A stretch of 64,000 nucleotides of DNA from Halopseudomonas bauzanensis (GCF_900114735.1 NZ_FOUA01000001.1:1252278-1316277), one strand, 5' to 3'; numbered from the stretch's first letter, positions 50,522 through 59,771 are shown. Program-made: numbers and translations. The notes: generated from the letters alone by a model not told the origin.

Positions 50522-50872
50522 TCAGCCATCATTGGCCATACGGGCACCCAGCTGCTGCATGATGTCCATCAGCAGCTGGCGGTCAGACGGCTTCAGCGTG
50601 CCCAAAAGCTTGCTCAAATGACGCGCTTGATCATCCACTTTCATACTGCTGACCGTTAGCAGCTCCGCCGTCTCGCAACCAAATATCTCCGCCAGCTCAA
50701 ACAATCTGACAACCGTAACCGTCGCAACGCCCCGTTCCAGCCGCGATACTGCTTCGTAGCCGACACCCAACTTTTCAGCTACCTGTTCCTGCGTGAGTCC
50801 GGCTTTGATGCGGCGTGAGGCAATAGCTTTGCCGATGTGCTCTGCCAGACCCTTGTGATGCTCTTTCGTCAT
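50522..50872 (-). CDS. XRE-family regulator
   Basis: 116 residues with an N-terminal helix-turn-helix (RIKAGLTQEQVAEKLGVGYEAVSRLERG) and a helical tail. Divergent from the gene at 51106, with two palindromes between them that look like its operators. Likely a repressor controlling cargo or element genes. Confidence 0.85.
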   Translation of the reverse strand: MTKEHHKGLAEHIGKAIASRRIKAGLTQEQVAEKLGVGYEAVSRLERGVATVTVVRLFELAEIFGCETAELLTVSSMKVDDQARHLSKLLGTLKPSDRQLLMDIMQQLGARMANDG

Positions 50873-50882
50873 ACCCCCTCCA

Positions 50883-50959
50883 ATTCAACCTAGATAGTTG
50901 AATACCAACCGGTTGACATGAAGGGCTTAAAAAGGCGTAATTCGACTCATAGAGTCGAA
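50883..50959. promoter_or_regulatory. Two palindromic operators and a promoter beside the XRE gene
   Basis: ATTCAACCTAGATAGTTGAAT (in two halves TTCAAC/GTTGAA, 50883-50903) and the perfect palindrome TTCGACTCATAGAGTCGAA (50941-50959) share TTCrAC/GTyGAA half-sites. A TTGACA at 50913 could be the -35 of a rightward promoter, whose start would lie at the second site. Regulation by the XRE protein is inferred. Confidence 0.6.
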
Positions 50960-51105
50960 CGGCATCACCTTGACATTATTTTTCAGGATCAGTTGGATAC
51001 AAACGAATGGAATCGCCCCCCCTGAGCCGAGAGGACAGCTCCCGGCATCCTCTCTCCCTTTGTTCTCAAGGCCGCATGGCCTGTCATGCTAAACAGGAAA
51101 GCATC

Positions 51106-51555
51106 ATGAAGAAAACTGCTATCGCTCTGACAGTAGCCGGGCTTCTATCTGCCGGCTCCGTGCTTGCCAGCTCCCCCGAGTGGGTGTCTGGGTGGGGCAT
51201 GGGTATCACGGAGTACTCCGTCAATGATGGTCGTGGGAATGAGCTGTACATCTCCTGCCCGGATGACGAGTACGAGCACGTCAAGGCATACGCGACAGTC
51301 AACGGAAACACTAAAAACTCAGAAGATCAGCCTGGGTTCACAGTCATTGTGGACGGCGAGGTCTACGACAATCCATTTTTCACTGATTGCAGGGTTTGCG
51401 CCGCAAATTTTGAGCACTTCTGGGGGGCATTCATTAAGGCACGAGAGCTGCAGATCAAGGTAGATGGGAAAACCGCCGCTCTACCAACAAAGAATATCAG
51501 CAAAGTCGTTCTTCCGTTGAACCACCCGGAGAATAGCTGCACTTCAGCTTGGTAA
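51106..51555 (+). CDS. Secreted protein of unknown function
   Basis: 149 residues from the ATG at 51106: signal peptide (MKKTAIALTVAGLLSAGSVLAS), then an apparently beta-rich domain with Cys pairs (YISCPDD, FTDCRVCAAN, NSCTSAW). No family recognised. Downstream of the XRE operator region. Confidence 0.65.
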   Translation: MKKTAIALTVAGLLSAGSVLASSPEWVSGWGMGITEYSVNDGRGNELYISCPDDEYEHVKAYATVNGNTKNSEDQPGFTVIVDGEVYDNPFFTDCRVCAANFEHFWGAFIKARELQIKVDGKTAALPTKNISKVVLPLNHPENSCTSAW

Positions 51556-51600
51556 GCGGGCCGTCAAACCAACAGTCAGCGGTTTTTTAAGGAGTACGGT

Positions 51601-51975
51601 ATGGAATATAAGAACATGAAGAACCAGGAAGATCAGGATGACTACGACAATAATGAGTCCCCGATCAACGGCACAGTCGTGATCTGGGGCATCGCCTCTG
51701 TTGCAGCTGCCATATTCATGATCACGTTCAATGATTCCGGCATGGTGCTGCGCGCTGGCTTCATGGCCAAATTCTTTGCGTTCGTTGTCGGCAGTATTCT
51801 CGGCTTCATTGGCGCAATGATAGGCGACGCCATTTGCCGCTTCGCACGGCCAGATGCGGTTTTCACCCAAGGCTTTTCAGGTCTTGTGTTTGCCAAACTG
51901 TTCTGGATTCTGGGGCCACAACTGATTGGCTTGGTCGTGGGCACACTGCTTGGCATCTCACTGGTGCTTGGTTAA
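51601..51975 (+). CDS. Small inner-membrane protein
   Basis: 124 residues. An acidic start (NQEDQDDYDNN) is followed by three hydrophobic helices (VVIWGIASVAAAIFMITF, FFAFVVGSILGFIGAMIG, FWILGPQLIGLVVGTLLG). AAGGAG precedes the ATG. Unrecognised; co-directional with its neighbours. Confidence 0.65.
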   Translation: MEYKNMKNQEDQDDYDNNESPINGTVVIWGIASVAAAIFMITFNDSGMVLRAGFMAKFFAFVVGSILGFIGAMIGDAICRFARPDAVFTQGFSGLVFAKLFWILGPQLIGLVVGTLLGISLVLG

Positions 51976-51994
51976 CCAATAAGGGAAGGGTTCT

Positions 51995-52255
51995 ATGCGA
52001 TTCAAATTGGTTGCTGCGTTATTCATCGGCATATTGTTAGCAGGGTGCTCCAGCGAAGAAGACAAGGTTCGCGGTGAGTTCCTGGCAGGTTGCGTTCAAG
52101 GCGGGGCATCGAAAAAGGTGTGCCGCTGCATGTTCGATAAAATGGTGGATTCTTTAACTGAGCAGGAAATGATCCAGATGAACCGAGGCGGCGCGTTAAC
52201 CCCACAGATTCTGGACAAAACAGTACGCGCGGGAATGGCCTGCAGAAACGTATAG
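51995..52255 (+). CDS. Small lipoprotein
   Basis: 86 residues with a lipobox (LLAGCSSEED), so a lipid-anchored periplasmic protein. The mature part has Cys in FLAGCVQGGASKKVCRCMFDKMVD and resembles small lipoproteins of unknown function. Confidence 0.7.
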   Translation: MRFKLVAALFIGILLAGCSSEEDKVRGEFLAGCVQGGASKKVCRCMFDKMVDSLTEQEMIQMNRGGALTPQILDKTVRAGMACRNV

Positions 52256-52501
52256 CCCAACGAACAATGGGACCAATAAGTGCGGATCTATCCTCGCTTC
52301 TGGTCTCATTTTTTTAATCTGATAGGAGCCCCTCGCCTACCTCGTATCACCTCCTATCAGCCAACCTCTGATTGGCGTACACCACCCTGCAAAATGGAAA
52401 CTGCTGCCGAGCCATGAAGGATCGACAGTACTGCCCCCATACTGAATTTTACTTCTATTGATTAAGAAGAGTTCGTAGCTCAAATAACATGAGGATTCCA
52501 T

Positions 52502-52678
52502 ATGAAAACAATCAACATCTTTGGCGCAGCGCTGGCGCTGATTGGCGCCTTGGCAGGAAGCGGTGCAATTATCGCCACTCTGACAGCAATGGCAAAATTC
52601 CCGCCATTTTTGGTAGCTTTTTTATTGGCTTGCTGGATCTTAAGCCGACTGCCAACCACCGAGTCACTGACCACCTGA
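52502..52678 (+). CDS. 58-residue single/double-pass membrane protein
   Basis: Below usual length cut-offs but with clear hydrophobic helices (IFGAALALIGALAGSGAIIA and FPPFLVAFLLACWIL), GAGGA before the ATG, and a perfect terminator right after the stop. Function unknown. Confidence 0.5.
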   Translation: MKTINIFGAALALIGALAGSGAIIATLTAMAKFPPFLVAFLLACWILSRLPTTESLTT

Positions 52679-52685
52679 CGCCCTC

Positions 52686-52735
52686 CCCCTTTCAAACAGT
52701 CAAAAGCTGTTTGAAAGGGGCATAGGTTATTTTTG
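52686..52735 (+). terminator. Perfect 14-bp stem terminator
   Basis: CCCCTTTCAAACAG (52686-52699) and CTGTTTGAAAGGGG (52707-52720) with a 7-base loop; T-rich sequence follows about 10 bases later. Confidence 0.85.
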
Positions 52736-52766
52736 TTTTCGCGATTAAGCTCGACCGACGGCCAAC

Positions 52767-53085
52767 TCAGACAGCCGCATGCAGCGGCGTCTTCTGAAGC
52801 CGATTAAGCGCCAGCTCCAGGGTAGCCAGATCAAACAGCTTCAGCTTACGTTGCGCCCAGCTCTCACCGGGGCTGACCACTGACTCACACCCTCTTGCAA
52901 CGCCTGCGGCTCAGGTGTTACCTGCTCTTCCACCAGCAACCAGTTCACAGTAGACAGCGACTCAAGCCCAAATGGTGATTCAAAACCATCAATCAGCCTG
53001 GATGTTCTTTCAAGGGCCGGCAAGAAGGCGCTTGCCTCTGTCCTCAGATAGAGTTCCACCATCTCACGCTTGTCATCATTGAATC
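52767..53085 (-). pseudogene. DarG-like C-terminal remnant with a frameshift
   Basis: Minus strand: VELYLRTEASAFLPALERTSRLIDGFESPFGLESLSTVNWLL, with a stop just upstream. After QWSAP a one-base shift continues it as GESWAQRKLKLFDLATLELALNRL. This pattern resembles the C-terminal part of DarG, the antitoxin (DNA ADP-ribose glycohydrolase) of the DarTG defence system. The macrodomain and the toxin gene darT are absent. The assignment is from memory of the family and is moderate. Confidence 0.45.
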
Positions 53086-53237
53086 AGATAGGATCCATTG
53101 GCTCCAGCCCCTCAGCCCCGATGGCTCGCTCCAGGACCTTTACGATTCACCTTCCGGATTGGCAGCAGTCTTTTCCCCTGCTCGAGCTGGATCGGCTTTA
53201 GGCACTTCCGGAACCAACGTCAACCTCGGTACGTTCC

Positions 53238-54299
53238 TCAGGGAGTTATGCGGCGCTGCAGACGAGCGCATCCTGTTGTGAATGCTTTTCTCAAGATCCT
53301 GCGGAAACGATCGCGAGCTGAGCAGGCTGTTCTCAACTTCACAGTAGCGGCAAACACAGCTTCTGGATTATTCATCAAGCGGCATGCCATGCATTCAAGA
53401 GCCTTGCCATCCCATTCGCGCACTGCCTGGAACATGGTCGCAACGATCATCATTTTGCGCTCATCCAGCGCCGCCGACTCTTCAGCTTGCTGACAGTGAG
53501 ATCGCTTCATAGCTTCTTGGTACTGCAAGGCCCGATGTTCTGCTTCAGCAGCTTGGCGCTTACGCCGTTCTTCAGCATCCTTCTTTTTTTGTGCCTCTGC
53601 CGCTTCCAACTTGGCCAGCAGCTCGATCTCCCATTGCTGGTTCAGGAGCTCTACCTGGTTTTGCAGTTGCTTCAAGCAGTGCGCTTCAAGCTGCTCCGCA
53701 CGCAATGAACGAATCCAGCGCCGATTATCCGGATCGGCCAATACAGCCCACTCGAAGAGCGCTTTGTCGTTGATCTGTTCATCCGTCAGCCGATGCAGGT
53801 CAATCTGCATACTGGCAAGGTTAAATTCTTTCATATACTGCCAGCGCCTATGCTCATTGCGAGCGGAGCACTTGATCCTGACCGCCAACTGCCTCCCCTG
53901 CACAGTAACCAAAGCGTGAGCTCGCACCCCGCCCAGGTCGACAAACCGCTCTACCGAATCAGCATCTATAAGCGATGCGTCAAATTCAATCTGCTCGCTA
54001 CAAACAACACCGCTTTTGGCAGCCTGACGGAGCTCTGCTTGATAACCAGGCAGCAATAATGCCTTGCGCTCAGCTATCAACTGGACAGCCGCCCGCCTGA
54101 TGCCCTCTGATCTTCCATACTCGCAGCTTTGGGCCGCAGCATGCCGAAAGTGAGGAATTTGCTTACGTCCCTTATTGGCGGCTACAAGAGGGTGACGGCA
54201 AGCCGGGCAACGACAACCGCATTTCTTGCCATTTTCAACCTCATGAGCGAGGTACATTCGCCCGTCACGCTCTCCCCACGGTATGGCTGCGTAGCTCAT
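53238..54299 (-). CDS. CoiA-like competence-family protein
   Basis: 353 residues. The N-terminus has the CoiA-type zinc region (GCRCPACRHPLVAANKGRKQIPHFRHA), then a nuclease-like domain and a long Glu/Ala/Lys coiled coil (about 205-255). Such proteins occur in mobile elements with a suspected DNA-processing role. It forms the right edge of the plasmid/ICE-like block. The 54300-54454 gap to the next gene shows nothing recognisable. Confidence 0.7.
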   Translation of the reverse strand: MSYAAIPWGERDGRMYLAHEVENGKKCGCRCPACRHPLVAANKGRKQIPHFRHAAAQSCEYGRSEGIRRAAVQLIAERKALLLPGYQAELRQAAKSGVVCSEQIEFDASLIDADSVERFVDLGGVRAHALVTVQGRQLAVRIKCSARNEHRRWQYMKEFNLASMQIDLHRLTDEQINDKALFEWAVLADPDNRRWIRSLRAEQLEAHCLKQLQNQVELLNQQWEIELLAKLEAAEAQKKKDAEERRKRQAAEAEHRALQYQEAMKRSHCQQAEESAALDERKMMIVATMFQAVREWDGKALECMACRLMNNPEAVFAATVKLRTACSARDRFRRILRKAFTTGCARLQRRITP

Positions 54300-54454
54300 T
54301 CACCCACCTTTGCCTTGCCCGCAAATCAAATTGCCGAAACGCTTCACTAAGGCTTTTGCACATACCTCTGGAGCCACACGCGCCAAGCAGTCCCATAACT
54401 TTTCCATATTTTGAAGCATAAACCTTCCACTACTCAGCTAACCCGCTGTTAATA

Positions 54455-55111
54455 ATGATGTATGTCCCCGGCTACCGTAAGACACCTTCATTTGAAGCCG
54501 GTGACCTGCTCGGCGTTGTGCCCCCGAACAGGCAGGCTCCGCGGTTTTACTCATTGGCCTCCTCTGCCACGGACGGTGTTGTGGAGATATGCGTGCGCAA
54601 GCAACCTCGAGGGCTTTGCTCCGGCTATTTGTATGAGTTGAAACCAGGCAATCGAATCAGCACCTTCATTCGCCATAACCCGGGCTTCCGACCCGCCACC
54701 GGTAGCAACCCGGTGATATTGATTGGTGCCGGTGCCGGCATTGGGCCACTGGCCGGTTTTATCAGGAAGAATGCCAGTCGCAATCCCATGTACCTGTATT
54801 GGGGCGGGCGTAGTTCACAATCGGATTTTCTCTACCAGCCGGAACTGGGTCGTTATCTGGATGACCATCGGCTGACGGCGCTGAATACGGTATTTTCCCG
54901 GTCGGACGAACGGGCTTATGTTCAGGATAAGCTCAAACAGGATGAGTCGGCGGTGCGCCAGATGGTGAATGCCGGTGCCCAGATTCTGGTGTGCGGTGGC
55001 AAGGATATGGCCGCAGGGGTAAAGCAGGTCATTGATGAGATTCTGAAGCCTCTGGCAACCGATGTGGAAGCGCTCAGAGCGGATGGTCGATATCTGGAAG
55101 ATGTTTACTGA
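54455..55111 (+). pseudogene. FAD/NAD(P)H-binding C-terminus of a PepSY/flavodoxin-type reductase
   Basis: 218 codons starting mid-domain: FEAGDLLGVVPPN, RFYSLASSATDGVVEICVRK (FAD), GLCSGYLYELKPGNRI, VILIGAGAGIGPLAGFIRKN (NAD(P)), VCGGKDMAAGV and the terminal ADGRYLEDVY. This is the last third of sulfite-reductase-flavoprotein-like proteins. The FMN domain and the first part of the FAD domain are missing upstream. It is probably the missing half of the gene cut at 33225 or of a close relative. An ATG at 54455 allows translation, but a functional enzyme is unlikely. Confidence 0.78.
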
Positions 55112-55126
55112 AGGGCCCCTTTCTCT

Positions 55127-55819
55127 TCAACCAGCAACTACCCCGAAGAGCGTCCCTACTCCAGCTGTGAGCGCCATGGCCAATGCGCCCCAGAAGGTGA
55201 CGCGTCGGGCGGCCAGAAATGCCGGGGCACCGCCGGCCTGCGCTGATAACGAACCCAGTAACGCCAGAAATATTAGTGAACTGACTGAGACCGCCGACAT
55301 AACCAGAGACGCCGGAACGATCAGAACCATCAGCAAGGGCAGGGCGGCGCCCACGGCAAAGGTGCCAGCTGATGCCAAAGCTGCATGCACAGGGCGTGCA
55401 GCCAGGGCCTCAGAAATGCCCAACTCGTCCCGTGCATGTGCGCCAAGCGCATCATGTTCCATCAACTGGCTGGCAACTGTAGAGGCCAGCTCCGCATCCA
55501 GCCCGCGCTTGATGTATATCGCCGTCAACTCTGCCTGTTCAGACTCCGGGCTGTTCTCCAACTCCGCTTGTTCTCGCCTTAAATCAGCGCGTTCGGTGTC
55601 GGCCTGAGAGCTGACCGAGACATACTCTCCGGCGGCCATGGACATGGCACCGGCGACGAGCCCCGCGACACCGGCGACCAGGATGCTTTCGGCGCTCGCG
55701 CCCGTGGCAGCAACGCCAAGAACAAGGCTCGCGGTGGAGACAATGCCGTCGTTTGCACCGAGTACGGCGGCTCGGAGCCAACCTGTCCGGTGGGTTTTGT
55801 GCTGTTCCTTATGTTTCAT
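55127..55819 (-). CDS. VIT1/CCC1-family transporter
   Basis: 230 residues from the ATG at 55819. Helix 1 carries GWLRAAVLGANDGIVSTASLVLG, the VIT hallmark; GAMSMAAGEYVSVSSQADTERAD follows, and three further helices are at the C-terminus. The family moves Fe(II)/Mn(II) across membranes. Convergent with the reductase fragment, 15 bp apart. Confidence 0.85.
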   Translation of the reverse strand: MKHKEQHKTHRTGWLRAAVLGANDGIVSTASLVLGVAATGASAESILVAGVAGLVAGAMSMAAGEYVSVSSQADTERADLRREQAELENSPESEQAELTAIYIKRGLDAELASTVASQLMEHDALGAHARDELGISEALAARPVHAALASAGTFAVGAALPLLMVLIVPASLVMSAVSVSSLIFLALLGSLSAQAGGAPAFLAARRVTFWGALAMALTAGVGTLFGVVAG

Positions 55820-55919
55820 CGCGGGGATCCCATCATCTTCACTGAGTCGACGGTTGATGATCAGTTTTACCAATGTTCCGGAGCTTGAGTAGTAAATGAT
55901 TCAAGCCTGTAGGGGTGCT

Positions 55920-56102
55920 TCATGTTTGCATGACTAGGTAAAAGATAGCTATCCCGGTGAGCAGTGCCCAGAGCAATCGCACTATGCCTGGTGAAGCGGG
56001 ATCTTGACCAAGCATTGCATAAGACACTGCAACAGTCAGATCGAACCCCTCTGATACATCCACTGCTTTGACATTTTCCTGATAAAACGCCGACAAAGCC
56101 AT
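55920..56102 (-). CDS. Possible 60-residue membrane protein
   Basis: One C-terminal hydrophobic helix (LLWALLTGIAIFYLVMQT). No homology recognised; it could be spurious. Confidence 0.25.
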   Translation of the reverse strand: MALSAFYQENVKAVDVSEGFDLTVAVSYAMLGQDPASPGIVRLLWALLTGIAIFYLVMQT

Positions 56103-56177
56103 GACACCGGAGTGGCTAATCTATCGATTCATCAGGTCAGGCCGGAGCTGCCGGTTGTCATTGTGTCTGTTTCCCCT

Positions 56178-56567
56178 ATGAGCAAACTTTTAACCGTTCA
56201 GTTGCAAGGATTCATTACTGCCGGAGGCCTTGCCACACTATTCCACTGGTTTGTCATGGCGGCTCTGACCGGTGCAGGGCTTGACGCCACGCTGGCCACC
56301 GCAAGCGGAAGCCTGTCCGGTGCAGTTATGAATTATGGACTCCAGCGTCGTCTGGCATTCCGCAATGCCGGCCCTCACCGCCTGACCGCCTGGCGCTACC
56401 TGGTGTCCTGTATTTGTGCCTGGCTCTGCAATCTCGCTTTTTTCTTCCTGCTACATCAAATTCTGACCTTGCCGGTCACGCTCTCACAGCTTGTCACGAC
56501 GGGTCTCGTAGCTGCTCTGAATTACATCGTCTACAAGAGGCTGGTGTTTTATGAACAAATCCCTTGA
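56178..56567 (+). CDS. GtrA-family membrane protein
   Basis: 129 residues, four transmembrane helices (QGFITAGGLATLFHWFVM, AWRYLVSCICAWLCNLAFFFLL, TTGLVAALNYIVYKRLVF), the GtrA pattern of flippases for undecaprenyl-linked sugars. The ATG at 56178 is chosen; an earlier in-frame start at 56112 is possible. It overlaps the glycosyltransferase gene by 17 bp. Confidence 0.85.
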   Translation: MSKLLTVQLQGFITAGGLATLFHWFVMAALTGAGLDATLATASGSLSGAVMNYGLQRRLAFRNAGPHRLTAWRYLVSCICAWLCNLAFFFLLHQILTLPVTLSQLVTTGLVAALNYIVYKRLVFYEQIP

Positions 56568-57579
56568 TTTCCATCTCGAGCCGCCAGATGACCGCCTTAT
56601 CTCCCTGGTGGTACCTGTGTATAACGAGCGAGTCATGCTGCCGCTGTTTTTTGACCGGGTACTGCCCGTGCTTGCCGCGGTCAACCTGCGTCACGAAATT
56701 GTGTTCGTGGACGATGGCAGTGAGGATGGCAGCGCGGTTTATATTCGTAATGAGATAAAGCGAACGCCTGGCCTCCGCCTGGTCAAACTGAGTCGGAATT
56801 TCGGCAAGGAGGCGGCGGTAACGGCAGGGCTGGAGCATGCCAGGGGCGACGCGGTGATCGTTCTGGATGCGGACCTGCAGGATCCGCCTGAGCAGATCCC
56901 CGCCATGATCGAATCCTGGCAGTCCGGGGCAGACGTTGTGTTGATGCAGCGTCGTTCCAGAGCTGGGGAAACCGCGTTCAAACGCTGGAGCGCGCACCTC
57001 TTTTACCGGTTGCTGAACCGGACCAGCCGGACCGATATTCCTGTGGATACCGGCGATTTCCGGTTGATGAGCCGTAAGGCCGTAGACGCGATACTGACTC
57101 TGAACGAACGTAACCGGTACATGAAAGGACTGTTTGCCTGGATCGGCCTGCCGACCCGTGTCATCCAGTATGACCGGGAACCCCGGGCTGCCGGAGAAAC
57201 GAAGTGGGATTACCCCGGACTGGTTGGTCTGGCTCTGGAGGGCCTGACCTCATTTTCCGTCTCACCATTGCGCTGGGCGACCGTCATCGGGTTGTTTGCC
57301 GCGAGTGTTGGAGCCCTGTTTGGGCTCTGGATCGTGATCAAGGCCATGATGCTCGGCGATGCAACCAGCGGCTATCCGTCACTGGTTGCCATCATCAGCT
57401 TTCTCGGTGGCATCCAGCTACTGAGCATCGGTATTGTCGGGGAGTATGTGGGCAAAACCTATCTGGAAACGAAGCAGCGACCGGTCTACCTGGCCGAGGA
57501 GGTGCTGGAAAGTCCGGTTGGTGTCAGTCAGCCGTTAAATACGCGGCTGGCGGAGGCGAGTCATGTCAAAGCGATTTAA
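56551..57579 (+). CDS. GtrB/ArnC-type family 2 glycosyltransferase
   Basis: 342 residues: a GT-A domain (LVVPVYNERVMLP, FVDDGSEDGS, VLDADLQDPPEQIP) and two C-terminal transmembrane helices. It loads a sugar onto undecaprenyl phosphate for the ArnT-like enzyme downstream. Overlaps its neighbours on both sides. Confidence 0.9.
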   Translation: MNKSLDFHLEPPDDRLISLVVPVYNERVMLPLFFDRVLPVLAAVNLRHEIVFVDDGSEDGSAVYIRNEIKRTPGLRLVKLSRNFGKEAAVTAGLEHARGDAVIVLDADLQDPPEQIPAMIESWQSGADVVLMQRRSRAGETAFKRWSAHLFYRLLNRTSRTDIPVDTGDFRLMSRKAVDAILTLNERNRYMKGLFAWIGLPTRVIQYDREPRAAGETKWDYPGLVGLALEGLTSFSVSPLRWATVIGLFAASVGALFGLWIVIKAMMLGDATSGYPSLVAIISFLGGIQLLSIGIVGEYVGKTYLETKQRPVYLAEEVLESPVGVSQPLNTRLAEASHVKAI

Positions 57580-59059
57580 CATCTGGTTCCTGGCGTTGGC
57601 AGCGGTACTGGTCAGCCGCCTAATCGGCATGGCGCTGTTTCCTTTTGCCGATACCACCGAACCTCGCTACGCGGAAATTGCCCGCCTGATGGCCGAAACC
57701 GGTGACTGGATCACCCCCTGGTTTGAGCCGGGTGTGCCTTTCTGGGGCAAACCACCGTTGTCTTTCTGGGCCCAGGCGTTGGCCATCAAGGTGTTCGGCC
57801 TCTCGGAGTTTTCATTGCGCCTGCCGTCCTGGCTGGCAACGTTGGCGATGGTCTGGCTGGTCTGGCGGCTGGCGAAGCAGCTCTGGAATGTCCATGCGGC
57901 ACTATGGAGTAGCCTGGTGTTCGCCACCATGGCGCTGACTTACATCAGTGCCGGTGCCGTGATGACCGATTCGTTCCTGGCCCTGGGCACGACGCTGACA
58001 CTGGTCAGCTTCTGTCTGGTGATGTCGGGAGAGGACGGCCCCTGGCGCTGGCTTTTCTTCATCGGACTGGTGATCGGGCTACTGTCCAAGGGCCCGCTGG
58101 CAGTCGTACTGGTCGGTATTCCAGTCGTTTTGTGGTTACTCCTTTTCAAACACGAGGTTGCCAGCCTGCGAAAATTTCCGTGGTGGAGGGGGGCTTTACT
58201 GACGGTGTTTCTGGTTGGCCCCTGGTATCTGCTGGCTGAACTCAAGACACCCGGGTTTCTGGATTATTTTATCGTAGGGGAGCATATTCGCCGCTTCCTG
58301 GATCCCGGATGGACCGGCGATCTGTACGGCAGTGCTCACGATCAGCCCAAAGGTATGATCTGGTTGTTCTGGTTGTGGGCATCGTTCCCCTGGGGACTTG
58401 TTGCACTGGTGGGCGTGATTGCCAGCTGGTTTGCTGGTCGAGGGACAGGTCGCATTCGGTTGCCGCTGTCACATCCTGGCTCCTGCTTTCTTTTTGTCAG
58501 TGCGCTGGCGCCCATGCTGTTTTTTACCGCCGCGGGTAACACGCTCTGGACCTATGTGCTGCCATCCTTGCCATTTACAGCCATGCTGATCGGTCGTTGG
58601 ATTTCAGACATGGATTCCGTAAGACTTTTCGGAATGAGGCCGCTGTTGGTGGGATTGGTGCCCGTGCTGCTGACTGTTTTCGTGGGGCTGACTACGGCAG
58701 GCCTGATACCGTTCAAGACGGAAAAAGAACTGGTAAGCTATTACCTGCAGGTCAGAAAGCCTGGCGACAGTCCATTGCTCTACCTGGATGATCTGCCATT
58801 CTCGGCCAGATATTACTCGCGTGGAACAGCTATGGAAATTTCGGAGGACGATTGGAAGGAACTGCGGCAGCGCGATGGAGTACGACGATTCTATGTGGCT
58901 GTTCCCGAAGACTGGTCGGACCGGGAAATCGCGGCGCTATCGCCGTCAGCTGACAAGGTGCTCAGGAACCGCCGCTACCAGTTACTCGCTATAGAGACCC
59001 CTGTTCGAAATCTGCAATCGGCGTCGAATGCTGATGGAGCCCTATTGAATGACAGCTAA
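57563..59059 (+). CDS. ArnT-like (PMT family 39) glycosyltransferase
   Basis: 498 residues, about twelve transmembrane helices. The N-terminus shows the family's acidic loop (PFADTTEPRYAEIARLM and PPLSFWAQAL). It transfers a sugar from the lipid carrier to an envelope acceptor such as lipid A. With gtrA/gtrB and its own two-component system, it probably changes surface charge under stress. The arn sugar-synthesis genes are not in the window, so the sugar is unknown. Confidence 0.87.
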   Translation: MSKRFNIWFLALAAVLVSRLIGMALFPFADTTEPRYAEIARLMAETGDWITPWFEPGVPFWGKPPLSFWAQALAIKVFGLSEFSLRLPSWLATLAMVWLVWRLAKQLWNVHAALWSSLVFATMALTYISAGAVMTDSFLALGTTLTLVSFCLVMSGEDGPWRWLFFIGLVIGLLSKGPLAVVLVGIPVVLWLLLFKHEVASLRKFPWWRGALLTVFLVGPWYLLAELKTPGFLDYFIVGEHIRRFLDPGWTGDLYGSAHDQPKGMIWLFWLWASFPWGLVALVGVIASWFAGRGTGRIRLPLSHPGSCFLFVSALAPMLFFTAAGNTLWTYVLPSLPFTAMLIGRWISDMDSVRLFGMRPLLVGLVPVLLTVFVGLTTAGLIPFKTEKELVSYYLQVRKPGDSPLLYLDDLPFSARYYSRGTAMEISEDDWKELRQRDGVRRFYVAVPEDWSDREIAALSPSADKVLRNRRYQLLAIETPVRNLQSASNADGALLNDS

Positions 59060-59771
59060 CAGGCCGCCTCTAAGGCTACTGGTCGTGGAAGATCAGGTGG
59101 ACCTTGCGGAGAATCTTTTCGAGTTCCTGGGTGAGGAACGCTATTCGCTTGATTTCGCGGCTGACGGTCTGACTGCCTTACACTTACTGGCCACTGAGAG
59201 CTACGACGTTATCGTACTCGACCTGATGCTGCCGGGCGTGAATGGCTTCGATGTTTGCCGTCGTATCCGACAGGACCTGCAGTGTCAGACCCCCATCATT
59301 CTGATGACCTCCCTCAGTGCGCTCAACGACAAGGAAAAAGGCTTTGAGTGCGGTGCGGACGATTATCTCGTAAAACCGTTTGAATTGCGGGAACTCCAGT
59401 TGAGAATCGAGGCGCTTCACCGGCGCCATTCACCGATGAAGCCGGTTCTGCAGGCTGGGGAGATCCGGTTCAACCCTGGCACCCTGGAAGTCGAACTGCG
59501 TGGAATGAAAACCACGCTTTCCGGCACGTCGTCCCGGTTATTCGAATTGCTGATACGAGCTTACCCGAATTTTCTCAGTCATACCGCGCTCAGCGATGCC
59601 TTATGGGGGGGTGCCCGCTACGGGGATGCCGAGGGAAACAGTCTGCGTACCCATATCTACACGCTTCGAAAAGCGTTGGCGGCAGACCTTGGCAACGGAT
59701 TGGTGAAAACGGTTCATGGGCGGGGGTATCGTCTGGAGTCTCCCGAAGATGGCGACCGGACGACATCATGA
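59049..59771 (+). CDS. OmpR-family response regulator of the glycosyltransferase operon
   Basis: 240 residues: receiver with VIVLDLMLPGVNGFDV and DDYLVKPFEL, winged helix ending VHGRGYRLESPED. Its ATG lies inside the end of the glycosyltransferase gene, and it overlaps the kinase gene by 4 bp, so it is co-transcribed with the enzymes. Confidence 0.88.
   Translation: MTANRPPLRLLVVEDQVDLAENLFEFLGEERYSLDFAADGLTALHLLATESYDVIVLDLMLPGVNGFDVCRRIRQDLQCQTPIILMTSLSALNDKEKGFECGADDYLVKPFELRELQLRIEALHRRHSPMKPVLQAGEIRFNPGTLEVELRGMKTTLSGTSSRLFELLIRAYPNFLSHTALSDALWGGARYGDAEGNSLRTHIYTLRKALAADLGNGLVKTVHGRGYRLESPEDGDRTTS

Noticed and set aside
53098..53493. Plus-strand frame of 131 codons near the CoiA-like gene
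   Set aside because: Mostly antisense to the CoiA-like gene and without domain features.
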